The position numbers and the translations under genes were made by a program. From NCBI RefSeq assembly GCF_014697025.1, contig NZ_JACJRC010000004.1:1-64000 (forward strand): 64,000 bases of DNA, written 5' to 3'. Origin of the DNA: Alkalinema sp. FACHB-956. GTDB lineage: Bacteria > Cyanobacteriota > Cyanobacteriia > Leptolyngbyales > Leptolyngbyaceae. This document shows positions 35,301 through 42,935 of this stretch, in pieces; within the stretch, counting starts at the first letter, position 1; each line of letters starts with the position of its first letter. The notes under the pieces were generated by a model that made no database searches, was not told the origin of the DNA, and worked only from the letters and a program-made list of their open reading frames with translations.

Positions 35301-35354
35301 ACGCTTTGGGTTGAGCTGCCGACGACAGGGCTACACTCAACAGGACTGCACTGA
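32307..35354 (+). CDS. Four-GAF histidine kinase with cyanobacteriochrome-type bilin sites
   Basis: A 1015-residue soluble sensor kinase. Four GAF domains lie in tandem, at about residues 40-200, 215-375, 395-560 and 575-710, then a coiled-coil linker, a HisKA segment (MASLGQLIAGIAHEINNP, phospho-acceptor His 757) and a HATPase_c domain (NQVFMNVLSNAIDAI; FFTTKDIGKGTGLGLSIS). GAF1 has DHCF (Cys 108) and the canonical ECH (Cys 136); GAF2 has DHCF (Cys 282) and DCH (Cys 310); in both the Cys spacing is 28, the DXCF cyanobacteriochrome arrangement. GAF3 has only the canonical PCH (Cys 497) with DTHLQETQGGRY, as in red/green types. GAF4 lacks the segment that carries the Cys and is probably blind. 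No receiver domain or partner regulator adjoins it. Confidence 0.9.
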   Translation: MTLNPAPNLSDSVQLSDSVQSTTQLESETPTLDQQIQAFTRVIHNIRAALDLETIFKTTATEVRKLLEADRVAVFQFDLSQDWAGSFVSEDVSPVHPSALQASVYDHCFGGRFAEQYQLGRIQAVADIYEAELSECHVQILEQFQVRANLVIPLLQDTKLWGLLCVHQCQGPRIWSQREIEFVRQIAQHFDIALKQVADVQQLQYQLQQQKALTRVITRIRESLNLETIFQRTVTEVQQLLKADRVAIFQFDRLQDWAGKFVSEDVNDAYPSALEQQVYDHCFGEQFSHFYQQGRVGAIHDIYQQDLQDCHVAILEKFAVRSNLVAPILQGKELWGLLCIHQCSSPRNWLPSEIEFASQLGEQLGVALQQNEHLQHMQEQATQLAQAEMQAKAAERQKMLTQTFDRIRQSLDLATIFQTTTAEVRSLLSAERVAIFRFNPDWSGDFVAESVAPGWLPLVGVLPSIQDTHLQETQGGRYRHNETLAVDDIYTAGHQPCHVALLEEFEAKAYVVAPVFQGSELWGLLAAYQNSSARQWQADEVDLLTQIGSQLSMALQQTEHVRQLQAQAMQIAKASERQAALATTIARIRKSLDIESIFETTTLEVRQLLGVERVAIYRFYAGGGGDFVADSIVSDWQPMPPKNPISLDHDFLKTTKRGKYPRHEMFVTISQGETLWGLLVAYQNSQPRYWEDEEVKLLSQVADQLGVALQQAELLEHTQQQTEKLNQALKDLKESQGQLIQGEKMASLGQLIAGIAHEINNPINFIYGNLHHVNIYTQDLFKVIEAYQSAISQPQEQIEQLLESLDYPFLCKDLPQTLTSMDVGVQRIRDLVVSLRNFSRLDQTAIVPANLHDGLDSTLLILQHRIKPQVDKRPEIQIMRHYGEVPLVECYPAQVNQVFMNVLSNAIDAIDDAHQQFPQRNPYIKIHTVTLANQVVRVTISNSGPAIDPSVIPSMFDPFFTTKDIGKGTGLGLSISYQIIVEKHGGKMGCFVNDNEETTLWVELPTTGLHSTGLH

Positions 35355-35381
35355 TGTTGCCACTGATGGATTTCAGCAACG

Positions 35382-37796
35382 CTATTGATTCCAGCTTGAT
35401 TCAGCCACTGAAGGTCGGAGCAGGAGGCGTTTTTCCATGCGGGCGATCGCGCGCCACGTTGTCCCCAAGGCATCGGGATTAATCGACACCCCTTGAATGC
35501 CGTGGGCAATCGCGGTTTCCAATAGCATCTCATCTGGGTGGGGTGAATGCAGGCAGAGGATAGCGGGAATTTGTTTTTGATTCGTGACTTGCAAGAGATC
35601 GGTAATCACCTTCAGCATGGCTGGATGATGCAGCGGATAAAACTGATTAAGATAGGCATCATCCCGATCGATGGCAAAGAGGAGTTGATGTAAGTCCCCC
35701 GTCCCAATCATGACCCCTTGAACTCCCGCATCAATCAATGCATCCAACGCAAACAGGATCGCAGGAACCTCCGCCATGATCCACAATTCCACATGGGGTA
35801 ACTGGAGTAAATCGGTTGCCCGAATCCGTTGGTAACAGGCTCGAAATTCCTCCACAGTTCGGACAAAGGGCAGCACCAATCTAAACGGCCCAGAGGACTG
35901 CCGACAGACTTGTTCGATCGCTCGCAGTTCCAACTCAAACCAATCCGGGAAAATCTGATAGCCCAGGGTACCGTGGGCCGTGAAGATCGAATCGTGCAGG
36001 CCACTGCGATGATCTAGGGTGCGATAAAACAGCGGACGATCGCCAACCGCTTGGGTGAAGGCCGTTAAGCGATCGACAATGAGCTGGTGCAATGCCGACA
36101 GATCTGCTGGAGCCATTAAACTTGGTAACGCAGCATCCCGCAGCCACGACGCCAACATTAATTCCGATCGCACTAAGCCAATCCCATCAATTGGGAGCGA
36201 TCGCAATGCCTCAACCCCATCCACTTGACTCAGGCTGACCAATAACTGAGTGGCGGTGACCGGATAACGGAGGGGATGGAGGGCCCGCTCGTCCGCGATC
36301 GTAGTCTGGGGCAACGATCGATCAACCCCCTCAAAATCCTCTGGGGACTCCACTTGATACACCTGGTGGTTATCAATGCAGAGCCAATCCCCCGTCCGAA
36401 ACATTTGACTCGCTTGGGGCACATTCACCACGATCGGAATCCCCAGTTCCCGCGCCAAAATCGCCCCATGGCTGGTCAGACTACCTTCCTCAGTGACAAA
36501 GGCGATCGCATGGTTGAGCTGAGGCACCCAGTTGGGTTGCAACTTCGCCGTCACAATAATCCTTCCTGGAGGAATATCTGCTGGCAACCCATCCTGGGAA
36601 ATAACCACCGCTGGCCCTCGACAGCGTTGTTGTCCAGTGGTTGAGCCCGCCAGTTTGACAGGCGCGGCACCGAGGGAGCGATCAGACTGGGCTTGAGGAT
36701 CCACTAGGGAATCCAGTCGTTGTCCGAGGGTCGGCGCTTCCCTGGAACCTGCCATCGGAGACAAGGCACAGAACGGGAAATCCGGCGCAATGCCATCGGA
36801 CACCAAATTCAGGCCAGGACGCACATCCATAACCCAGAGGCGATCGGGCTGGGCCGCACCCTGGGCAGTCGCGCCCCTTTCCCAGAGCACATCAACCCGT
36901 AAATGAGTTCCAACATCCTGTTGCAACCGCAGTCCAAGGTCGATCGTGCTTTGCAGTTGACTCAGGGTCAAGGCCCACGTCTCTCGATCAACACTGGGAC
37001 AGCGGAGCAGTTGCCGAGTCGCCAGATCGATGGTGAATTCTTCGACCACCCCATCCAGCAGCGGATCAAGGGTCAGATCCCGGAGCAGGAGTAAGCCTTG
37101 GCCCTCACTGAGGTTCAAGGTTGCATAGGTCGCGATCGGGGGTAAGGCTTGCACGACAACGGACAGCGGGATCTCGTTCAAGGCATCGGTTTGCAATTGC
37201 CAGTAGGCTAGATTTCTGGCTCGAGCCACTTCCGCCCACACCTCTTTGAGCGATCGCAGGAAGCTCAACGGGCGACGATCGTACTGCGTCACCTTGGGCA
37301 GTAGGCAATCTTCTTCAGCTTGGGCCAGGGCCGCGCTGGGGCGTGTGATGGAACTGCGCAACCAGAGCCACTGGCCATCCCAGGAGTCCAGGGCAATGTG
37401 CTCCGATCCCCAGGGGGAAGCGGTTTGGAGGGTTGATCGTCCGATCGCCTGTTGGGCTAAGGCATCCACTGCCGTCCACAGTTCTGTGACCCAGGGATCT
37501 GTCAAGGAGACCTTGAGAATTTGTTGGCGACAATGTTGGGCCATGGACTGTAGTCGCTTGGGATCAGCGCTATTGCCTGAGATCCCGATCGGGGGGAGAT
37601 CTAGATCCGCTAGAACCGCCTGAAAAACGTGCCTGGGAATGACGAAGCCGGACAGAATCGGATAGCCTCGCTGCTGTAGGTCGTGCAACTGCCAGGCCCG
37701 ATCGCCCACAAAGACTTGATCGTTGAGTGCAAGTTGATCCAACCAATAGAATGCTTTAGCCACGGGCAGAAGCTCAAAAAGGACAACGACAGGCAA
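35382..37796 (-). CDS. PEP synthase/PPDK-like protein with degenerate ATP-binding half
   Basis: An 804-residue protein related to phosphoenolpyruvate synthase and pyruvate phosphate dikinase. The N-terminal region recalls the PPDK nucleotide domain (LQQRGYPILSGFVIPRHVF; LWLRSSITRPSAAL) but lacks the usual Gly-Gly-Lys-Gly start and is shortened. The phosphohistidine swivel domain is intact: VTEEGSLTSHGAILARELG, His present. The C-terminal PEP-binding barrel has GIGLVRSELMLASW, FYRTLDHRSG, ELWIMAEVPAILFALDALI, MIGTGDLHQLLFAIDRD and a final ILCLHSPHPDE in place of the usual CGQ/CGE motif. It could be a divergent enzyme or a regulatory relative; activity is uncertain. It starts at 37796 near a divergent comF gene. 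Confidence 0.75.
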   Translation of the reverse strand: MPVVVLFELLPVAKAFYWLDQLALNDQVFVGDRAWQLHDLQQRGYPILSGFVIPRHVFQAVLADLDLPPIGISGNSADPKRLQSMAQHCRQQILKVSLTDPWVTELWTAVDALAQQAIGRSTLQTASPWGSEHIALDSWDGQWLWLRSSITRPSAALAQAEEDCLLPKVTQYDRRPLSFLRSLKEVWAEVARARNLAYWQLQTDALNEIPLSVVVQALPPIATYATLNLSEGQGLLLLRDLTLDPLLDGVVEEFTIDLATRQLLRCPSVDRETWALTLSQLQSTIDLGLRLQQDVGTHLRVDVLWERGATAQGAAQPDRLWVMDVRPGLNLVSDGIAPDFPFCALSPMAGSREAPTLGQRLDSLVDPQAQSDRSLGAAPVKLAGSTTGQQRCRGPAVVISQDGLPADIPPGRIIVTAKLQPNWVPQLNHAIAFVTEEGSLTSHGAILARELGIPIVVNVPQASQMFRTGDWLCIDNHQVYQVESPEDFEGVDRSLPQTTIADERALHPLRYPVTATQLLVSLSQVDGVEALRSLPIDGIGLVRSELMLASWLRDAALPSLMAPADLSALHQLIVDRLTAFTQAVGDRPLFYRTLDHRSGLHDSIFTAHGTLGYQIFPDWFELELRAIEQVCRQSSGPFRLVLPFVRTVEEFRACYQRIRATDLLQLPHVELWIMAEVPAILFALDALIDAGVQGVMIGTGDLHQLLFAIDRDDAYLNQFYPLHHPAMLKVITDLLQVTNQKQIPAILCLHSPHPDEMLLETAIAHGIQGVSINPDALGTTWRAIARMEKRLLLRPSVAESSWNQ

Positions 37797-38109
37797 GTGG
37801 AGAGATTCAGCACTTGCAAAGATTCCCTTGCAAAGATTTCATCACTGTAAAACTCGATCGTTGAAAAACTCAATGTATTGAAAAATATTGCTGGCTGCTA
37901 CCTATGTCGATACTTATACATTGAATACATTCCTTTTCCTAGTCCTGATTGAATCGGCCTCCATTTTCCTAGCCCTCACTGGATGAATTCCGGAACGCCC
38001 TAGAGCAAACTATTACAGAGCAGCCGTGAAAAGTCGCCCTCACTAGGCATTTGGGCATCCTAACAAAGAAACTGCAAACCGTGGCAAAGAGAGCGAGCAA
38101 ATCAGGCCA
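37797..38109. other. Divergent promoter gap, nothing further recognised
   Basis: About 310 bp between the PEP synthase-like gene and comF. It is AT-rich in the middle (37870-37930, ATTGAAAAA-like words). No RNA gene or small protein is recognised. Confidence 0.4.
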
Positions 38110-38796
38110 GTGCAAATCAGTAGTTTTCTCAACCTCTTCTTACAAAATACCTGTGGACTCTGCGATCGGGCAGCAACAGACTGTCTCTGCCCCGCTTGCC
38201 AACACCAAGTTCTCTTAGATCGCGGCCAGGGTGCGGTGGCCGAACATCCAGCCACCGCCGATCGGGTCTTTGCCTGGGGGCGCTATGATCGCAGCGTGAA
38301 GCGGGCGATCGCCCAGTTGAAGTATGGCCACCAGCCCCAAATCGGCGACTGGTTTGGTCAGCAATTGGCGGCAGCTTGGATCGATCGGGGGTTGTCTAAA
38401 GCCTCTCCTCGGTTAATTGCAGTGCCCATCCCCTTGGCCGCCGATCGTCGGAAACAACGGGGCTATAACCAAGCAGAACAGATTGCCCGATCGTTTTGTC
38501 AGCGGGTTGGCTATCCCTTACAGCCTCAAGGCCTATTGCGGGTGCGGGAAACCCAGGCACAGTACCAACTGTCCGGTCGCGATCGGATAGACAATTTGGC
38601 CCAGGCGTTCCGGCTGAATCCCCAGTGGCAGCAATCCCCACCGCGCGATCCGGTTGTCTTGATTGACGATATCTATACCACCGGAGCAACGATCCAGGCA
38701 GCAACGGCAGTGCTACGCCGATCGGGGATTCGGGTCTGGGGCTGTGCAGTAGTAGCACGGGCAGGAGCCTCCCTCGGAAGTCCGCCCAGTTCCTGA
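38110..38796 (+). CDS. ComF family amidophosphoribosyltransferase-like protein
   Basis: A 228-residue protein beginning with GTG at 38110. The N-terminal zinc ribbon has the ligands CGLCDRAATDCLCPAC, and the C-terminal phosphoribosyltransferase fold has VPIPLAADRRKQRGYNQAEQ and the PRPP loop VVLIDDIYTTGATIQAA. ComF proteins take part in DNA uptake in competent bacteria; in cyanobacteria natural transformation depends on related late genes. The stop codon lies inside a 17-bp tandem duplication (38787-38820), so the 3' end has been altered by repeat growth without harming the domain. Confidence 0.9.
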   Translation: MQISSFLNLFLQNTCGLCDRAATDCLCPACQHQVLLDRGQGAVAEHPATADRVFAWGRYDRSVKRAIAQLKYGHQPQIGDWFGQQLAAAWIDRGLSKASPRLIAVPIPLAADRRKQRGYNQAEQIARSFCQRVGYPLQPQGLLRVRETQAQYQLSGRDRIDNLAQAFRLNPQWQQSPPRDPVVLIDDIYTTGATIQAATAVLRRSGIRVWGCAVVARAGASLGSPPSS

Positions 38797-38820
38797 AGAC
38801 CCCCAGTTCCTGAAGACCCC
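38787..38820. repeat. Two tandem 17-bp repeats across the comF stop
   Basis: CAGTTCCTGAAGACCCC is repeated directly at 38787-38803 and 38804-38820. The first copy contains the TGA stop of comF at 38794-38796. Confidence 0.9.
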
Positions 38821-38826
38821 CAACGC

Positions 38827-39186
38827 CTAGTGACGACGCAGGATGGTCGGCGGCGGAAAGTCGAGGGATTGGAAAACGGGCACCGGATCGAGTCCTGTGA
38901 TGTGGTGGAATTCTTCTGGTGTGAGGGTGCGGGTCATGCCATCCATCGCCCAAGCCTGTAGGCGATCGTCTACGCAACTGAGAAACTCGATACCGCGAGG
39001 CATGGGAACCCTCAGCCACAATGCAGCCAGGGTTTCCGCTAGGGCTAGCTCAATAATCGGGGCCGCATACACATCCATCAGTTCATCCAAGCAACTCGCA
39101 AACGCGTCGGCTTCGGTGCCATCCAGTTGATAGCTACTGACAATGTGCTTCACCCTTTGGTAGCTGATTTTTTCCTCCAGCGTCAT
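38827..39186 (-). CDS. Conserved hypothetical protein (cyanobacterial)
   Basis: A 119-residue, mainly helical soluble protein: SYQRVKHIVSSYQLDGTEAD, FASCLDELMDVYAAPIIELA and AETLAALWLRVPMPRGIEFL, then DRLQAWAMDGMTRTLTPEEF. No motif for catalysis, membrane insertion or export is recognised. ATG at 39186. It is convergent with comF with only 30 bp between stops; neighbouring order may be conserved but this cannot be judged here. The composition is clearly coding. Confidence 0.65.
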   Translation of the reverse strand: MTLEEKISYQRVKHIVSSYQLDGTEADAFASCLDELMDVYAAPIIELALAETLAALWLRVPMPRGIEFLSCVDDRLQAWAMDGMTRTLTPEEFHHITGLDPVPVFQSLDFPPPTILRRH

Positions 39187-39567
39187 GAAAACCCCAGTCT
39201 TGGCAAACCCAATTGCGTCATCTTTTTCCCAGCTTATACCAGCTTTCGGAAATCAGGACGAATTTTTCTGAATCTTCAACGATCTAGCGCTTTTAGGCCA
39301 ACCCATTGACCCAAGCACGCTTTCACTGAACCCAAGCACACCTTCCTAGGGTTACCTGCTGCATTGTACCGACTCCGCAATAACCTGGGTAACCACGCGC
39401 TGTGCTGGCACCGGAACCGTAGCTAGACGATCGCTACCAGGGATTTTCTCAACTATTACGATATTTTTGGTCGTTGTTTGCTAAATTGACTCAATCTTGT
39501 TGTTTAAAATCAACCACGATCGCATCGGCAAAACAAATGCTAGCACTACTAGAAAATCACGAGCTAA
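39187..39567. other. Intergenic region, 381 bp, nothing recognised
   Basis: Between the small hypothetical gene and the TVP38 gene. GACCCAAGCACGC/GAACCCAAGCACACC near 39309-39340 is a loose duplication. No terminator with a T tract, RNA gene or convincing small ORF was seen. Confidence 0.4.
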
Positions 39568-40167
39568 TTAAGCCTCGATCGATTGATCTAATGCAGCTTT
39601 AGCAATGCGGGTAATATACACCGTGACAGCAACCGTAGCCACAAACCCAACAATTCGAATCCCCCATTGTGCAATTTGCACTTCATGGTTCATTGCCACA
39701 TCTCCCACCAGTGAACCAATGTAGACGTACATCACTGTGCCAGGAATCATCCCGATCGAGGCTAAGGCGTAGTCTTTGAAGGAGACATTCGTCAGGGAGA
39801 GGGCATAATTCAGCAAATTAAAGGGAAAAACTGGAGACAGGCGCGTGAGTAACACAATTTTGAAACCTGCCTGTCCAATTGCGCGATCGATCGCAGCAAA
39901 TTTAGCATTTCCTGAAATTTTCTGGTCAACCCACTGGCGGGCAACGGTTCGCCCCAGGAGGAAGGCAAGAATAGCCCCCAGGGTTGCCCCCACCAAGACG
40001 TAGAGAGATCCCCAAACAATCCCAAAGAAGGCTCCGGCTCCCACGGTTAACACCGTACCCGGAATGAGCAACACGGTGGCGATCGCGTAAATCGCGATAA
40101 ACCCCAAACCGCCCACCAAGCCCAAATTCTGCGACCACTGCAAAACCTGTTCAAAAAATCCATTCAT
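39568..40167 (-). CDS. TVP38/TMEM64 (VTT/SNARE-associated) family membrane protein
   Basis: A 199-residue integral membrane protein of the DedA-like VTT group. ATG at 40167 gives MNGFFEQVLQWSQNLGLVG, and an upstream in-frame ATG at 40221 adds 18 residues without membrane character. Signature segments: AIATVLLIPGTVLTVGAGAF, GATLGAILAFLLGRTVARQW, VLLTRLSPVFPFNLLNYAL (with the family Arg-x-x-P-x-x-P), and IGMIPGTVMYVYIGSLVGD, forming four to five helices. The family is implicated in lipid scrambling or transport in eukaryotes and envelope integrity in bacteria. Confidence 0.9.
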   Translation of the reverse strand: MNGFFEQVLQWSQNLGLVGGLGFIAIYAIATVLLIPGTVLTVGAGAFFGIVWGSLYVLVGATLGAILAFLLGRTVARQWVDQKISGNAKFAAIDRAIGQAGFKIVLLTRLSPVFPFNLLNYALSLTNVSFKDYALASIGMIPGTVMYVYIGSLVGDVAMNHEVQIAQWGIRIVGFVATVAVTVYITRIAKAALDQSIEA

Positions 40168-40254
40168 AGATAGGGAGTCATCACGTGTAGAACCGTCAGG
40201 ATCAACAGTCCGATGACCCATTGTAGCTTTGTCGGCTAAGACAGGCAGGCTCGT

Positions 40255-40288
40255 AGGCTAAGACAGGTTGCAGGCTAAGACAGGTTGC
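40255..40288. repeat. Two tandem 17-bp repeats upstream of ureE
   Basis: AGGCTAAGACAGGTTGC is repeated at 40255-40271 and 40272-40288, with partial copies before (GGCTAAGACAGG at about 40234) and after. Confidence 0.88.
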
Positions 40289-40372
40289 AGGCACTACACG
40301 CTATGTACGCCTTACCGCTATGCTGGGATTACATCACCTTTGCAAGTTGTCTAGTCAAGCAGTAGTAAGCCT

Positions 40373-40813
40373 GTGTTGCCTGTCTTTACCCACCGATTGA
40401 ATGATGTTCCTGCGCGGGATCCTGATTGGATCCTTTCCTTGACGGCAGAAGAGCGCACCCGATCGCGGCTCCACTGCAAAACAGATGAAGGGGAAGCCAT
40501 CTACCTCCAATTGCCGAGGGGCACGGTTTTGCAAGAAGGGGATTGGTTGCAATCCAACCATGGTCATCTTTTGCAAATCCTGGCTAAGCCCGAGCCGGTA
40601 CTCACGGTAAAAGCGCAGTTTCCCCTAGCCCTGTTGCAGGCAGCCTACCATTTAGGCAATCGCCATGTGCCGCTGGAAATTACAGCCACCTACCTACGGC
40701 TAGCTCCGGATCCAGTGCTACAGCATTTGTTAGAACACCGAGGTTTGACGATCGTGGAAGAGGTTGCCCCCTTCCAACCAGAAACCGGAGCCTACGGAGA
40801 GCACTCCCATTAA
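40373..40813 (+). CDS. ureE: Urease accessory protein UreE (nickel metallochaperone)
   Basis: A 146-residue protein that delivers nickel to urease. The N-terminal peptide-binding domain ([38 protein letters not shown]) is followed by the metal-binding domain with [15 protein letters not shown], the conserved His at the dimer interface, and a short C-terminal tail ending EHSH instead of a long His-rich tail. The start is GTG at 40373. ureF follows after 41 bp on the same strand, so the two form an operon. No ureG, ureD or urease structural gene is in the window. Confidence 0.94.
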   Translation: MLPVFTHRLNDVPARDPDWILSLTAEERTRSRLHCKTDEGEAIYLQLPRGTVLQEGDWLQSNHGHLLQILAKPEPVLTVKAQFPLALLQAAYHLGNRHVPLEITATYLRLAPDPVLQHLLEHRGLTIVEEVAPFQPETGAYGEHSH

Positions 40814-40854
40814 CCCCCGCTACCCTCCCACCCCCCCACCCCGCTACCCCAAAT

Positions 40855-41565
40855 ATGCAAACGTCCGGATTACTACGGTTAATGCAATTGGTCAGTCCCA
40901 GTTTACCTGTGGGTGCCTACAGCTATTCCGAGGGGCTGGAAACCCTAGTTCAAAGGGGAACGATCGCGAATGTTGAGCAGTTACAGCACTGGTTAATCCA
41001 GGAGCTGACCTATGGGGCCGTGCGCTTGGAAGCGGCGGTGATGCTGCGATCGTACCAAGCCAGCCAAGCGGGAGATCGGGCAGCCATCCAGTACTGGAAT
41101 CAATGGCTGACGGCAGCAAGGGACACAGAGGAGCTACGATCGCAGAGTTTGCAAATGGGGCGATCGTTGTTGCGGTTATTTCAGGATGTACAGAGTAGCT
41201 TAGATTCAACTCGGACAACCGATTTAGAAACAGTTTTAACAACACTAGACGCATTGAAATCCCAAGGCTGTCATTTTGCCATTGCCTTTGGCTTAGTTGC
41301 ATCTATGTGGGAAGTGGAAGAAACTGCTGCACTATTGGGTTATTTACACAGTTGGGCCAGCAACTTAGTCAGTGCAGCGATTAAGTTAGTACCCTTAGGC
41401 CAAACGGAAGGACAACGGTTATTGTTAACGCTCAATCCCACGATCGAACAGGCAGCGCAAACGATCGTTCAGTTGGCCGATGGGGATTTGGTGAGCTGTG
41501 GATGGGGTTTATCCCTAGCCAGTATGCACCATGAAACCCTCTACAGTCGCCTCTTTCGCAGTTAA
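40855..41565 (+). CDS. ureF: Urease accessory protein UreF
   Basis: A 236-residue helical protein that, with UreD/UreH and UreG, forms the urease activation complex. Motifs: [91 protein letters not shown] and the C-terminal [13 protein letters not shown], the conserved UreF end. It starts with ATG at 40855, soon after ureE. In many genomes ureG follows ureF; here an AT-rich stretch with a phage-like ORF and an HNH nuclease follows instead. Confidence 0.95.
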   Translation: MQTSGLLRLMQLVSPSLPVGAYSYSEGLETLVQRGTIANVEQLQHWLIQELTYGAVRLEAAVMLRSYQASQAGDRAAIQYWNQWLTAARDTEELRSQSLQMGRSLLRLFQDVQSSLDSTRTTDLETVLTTLDALKSQGCHFAIAFGLVASMWEVEETAALLGYLHSWASNLVSAAIKLVPLGQTEGQRLLLTLNPTIEQAAQTIVQLADGDLVSCGWGLSLASMHHETLYSRLFRS

Positions 41566-41632
41566 ATGACAACAATCCATTGCGTCTAGAATGTATCTCT
41601 CAAATTCCTTCGGAGTTCTCCAAATACTCTAA

Positions 41633-41743
41633 GCACTATTTGATGACTATGAGCCAACATTGAAGAATATGTTCATGGAAATTAGCTCTTTAGATCAAAA
41701 ATCATTTCAGAACCATCTAGCTAAGTTAGAGGATTTATTCTAG
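41633..41743 (+). pseudogene. Possible gene remnant in the AT-rich insert
   Basis: A 36-codon frame without a clear start reads ALFDDYEPTLKNMFMEISSL then DQKSFQNHLAKLEDLF and stops at 41743. Its amphipathic, charged composition looks like the C-terminal helix pair of a degraded gene. The AT-rich base composition matches the following two genes rather than ureF. It may equally be chance. Confidence 0.3.
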
Positions 41744-41808
41744 AAAATGCTTACTATATCTAGAGTAGTCAACTAATCCGAATCATCTAAAAGTAGTAGT
41801 CTCAACAA

Positions 41809-42132
41809 ATGGATCTTCACTTCAATAAAAAAAATCGGACAATTACTATATCGAATACAGAATACATCGAATTGAGAAATCTATACTCTGCTATCCGAGA
41901 ATGGGAGTACGAAAATATATCTGTACCTGTAATCGCTAGAGGATGTGGCTTATTTCAAGTAGCGAATGGGGCAAAAACTTCTCCCATAGTTATTCTTGTT
42001 GGAGGATGGAGAATTTTATCGGAGGGAAAGGTCACAATTGTTGGGGGATTATTTCGAGCTGAAGATGAAGAGGGTAGGTATATTAGTCCAGTTGCAAAAA
42101 GCTTTGGCAGTAATATTACGATTAGGAACTAA
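41809..42132 (+). CDS. Small protein resembling phage structural proteins
   Basis: A 107-residue protein of AT-rich composition. Its course (TITISNTEYIELRNLYSAIR, EWEYENISVPVIARGCG, then VILVGGWRILSEGKVTIVG, GLFRAEDEEGRYISP) recalls a group of roughly 100-150-residue phage proteins that carry a DLYSxWKEW-type helix followed by an N/GGWRI strand and a final beta sheet. That likeness is by eye. The stop lies 2 bp before the start of the HNH gene, indicating a two-gene unit. Base composition differs from the ureF and hydrolase neighbours, suggesting horizontal acquisition. A role with the nuclease is possible but unproven. Confidence 0.5.
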   Translation: MDLHFNKKNRTITISNTEYIELRNLYSAIREWEYENISVPVIARGCGLFQVANGAKTSPIVILVGGWRILSEGKVTIVGGLFRAEDEEGRYISPVAKSFGSNITIRN

Positions 42133-42134
42133 GA

Positions 42135-42935
42135 ATGGTTGATGCACGAAACATACGTTCACGGGATGTGAAAAAGCTGTATGGCTTGACTCGCAATCAA
42201 TGCAGTAATCCGGACTGTCGGCAACCACTTATTGTTCCGAGTAAGGCTTCTAGCAATTGTTACGGACAACTTGGAAAAATTGCACACATTAGGGCGGCTG
42301 AAGACAGTGGCCCTAGATGGGATCCATCAATGACAGATGATGATCGTAGATCATTTGCAAATCTGATTCTTCTCTGCTCTAGATGCCATGACTTGGTCGA
42401 TGATATCGAACTTGCAGCAGAGTACCCCGTCTCCCTACTTGAGAAATGGAAGAGAGAACACGAAGATGTTTCGTGGCAGCCTTCTGAGAAGATCAACGAC
42501 TGGGGTGTAATTATTATTCATGAAAATAACGAGCAAATTGAGCTTCCATATTTTCGAACACAAACTGGACTCCAGATATTCTCAGAGGAGCAATGGGCAA
42601 TTGTAGAACAGGCATTCTGGATATATGTAGAGATTGCAGAAGTTGTGGGTGCACTAGACCATGCTCGCACTATGCATCAGACACTTATCCAGCATGGTCT
42701 ATATGGAGAAAATAGCATAACGCAAAATATAGAAAGACTTTTCTCCTCATGCAGAAATCGACCAGATTTACTTCCTGAGTCTGCTGATCCCACAATTTAT
42801 GAATCACCAGCCGCAAGAATCTTCTCAATGATGTTGGGAAATCCACTGACGCTGGATCAGGTTCTATGGTTATCTACACACCCACAGAGCGTTATAACTA
42901 CTACTTCTCTCGATAATATAGGCACCAATGATTAG
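42135..42935 (+). CDS. HNH endonuclease-domain protein
   Basis: A 266-residue protein with an N-terminal HNH nuclease core: KKLYGLTRNQCSNPDCRQPL supplies one Cys pair, GKIAHIRAAEDSGPRWD the first His region, and FANLILLCSRCHDLVDD the second Cys pair and the catalytic His. Zinc-ribbon HNH proteins like this cut DNA as restriction or phage-defence factors, or in homing. The C-terminal 150 residues are helical and unrecognised (EEQWAIVEQAFWIYVEIAEV, MHQTLIQHGLYGENSITQN). It follows the phage-like ORF by 2 bp and overlaps the next gene by 8 bp. AT-rich composition supports transfer. Confidence 0.8.
   Translation: MVDARNIRSRDVKKLYGLTRNQCSNPDCRQPLIVPSKASSNCYGQLGKIAHIRAAEDSGPRWDPSMTDDDRRSFANLILLCSRCHDLVDDIELAAEYPVSLLEKWKREHEDVSWQPSEKINDWGVIIIHENNEQIELPYFRTQTGLQIFSEEQWAIVEQAFWIYVEIAEVVGALDHARTMHQTLIQHGLYGENSITQNIERLFSSCRNRPDLLPESADPTIYESPAARIFSMMLGNPLTLDQVLWLSTHPQSVITTTSLDNIGTND

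Noticed and set aside
38396-39019. 207-codon minus frame opposite comF
   Set aside because: Arg/His/Pro-rich antisense frame spanning two real genes.
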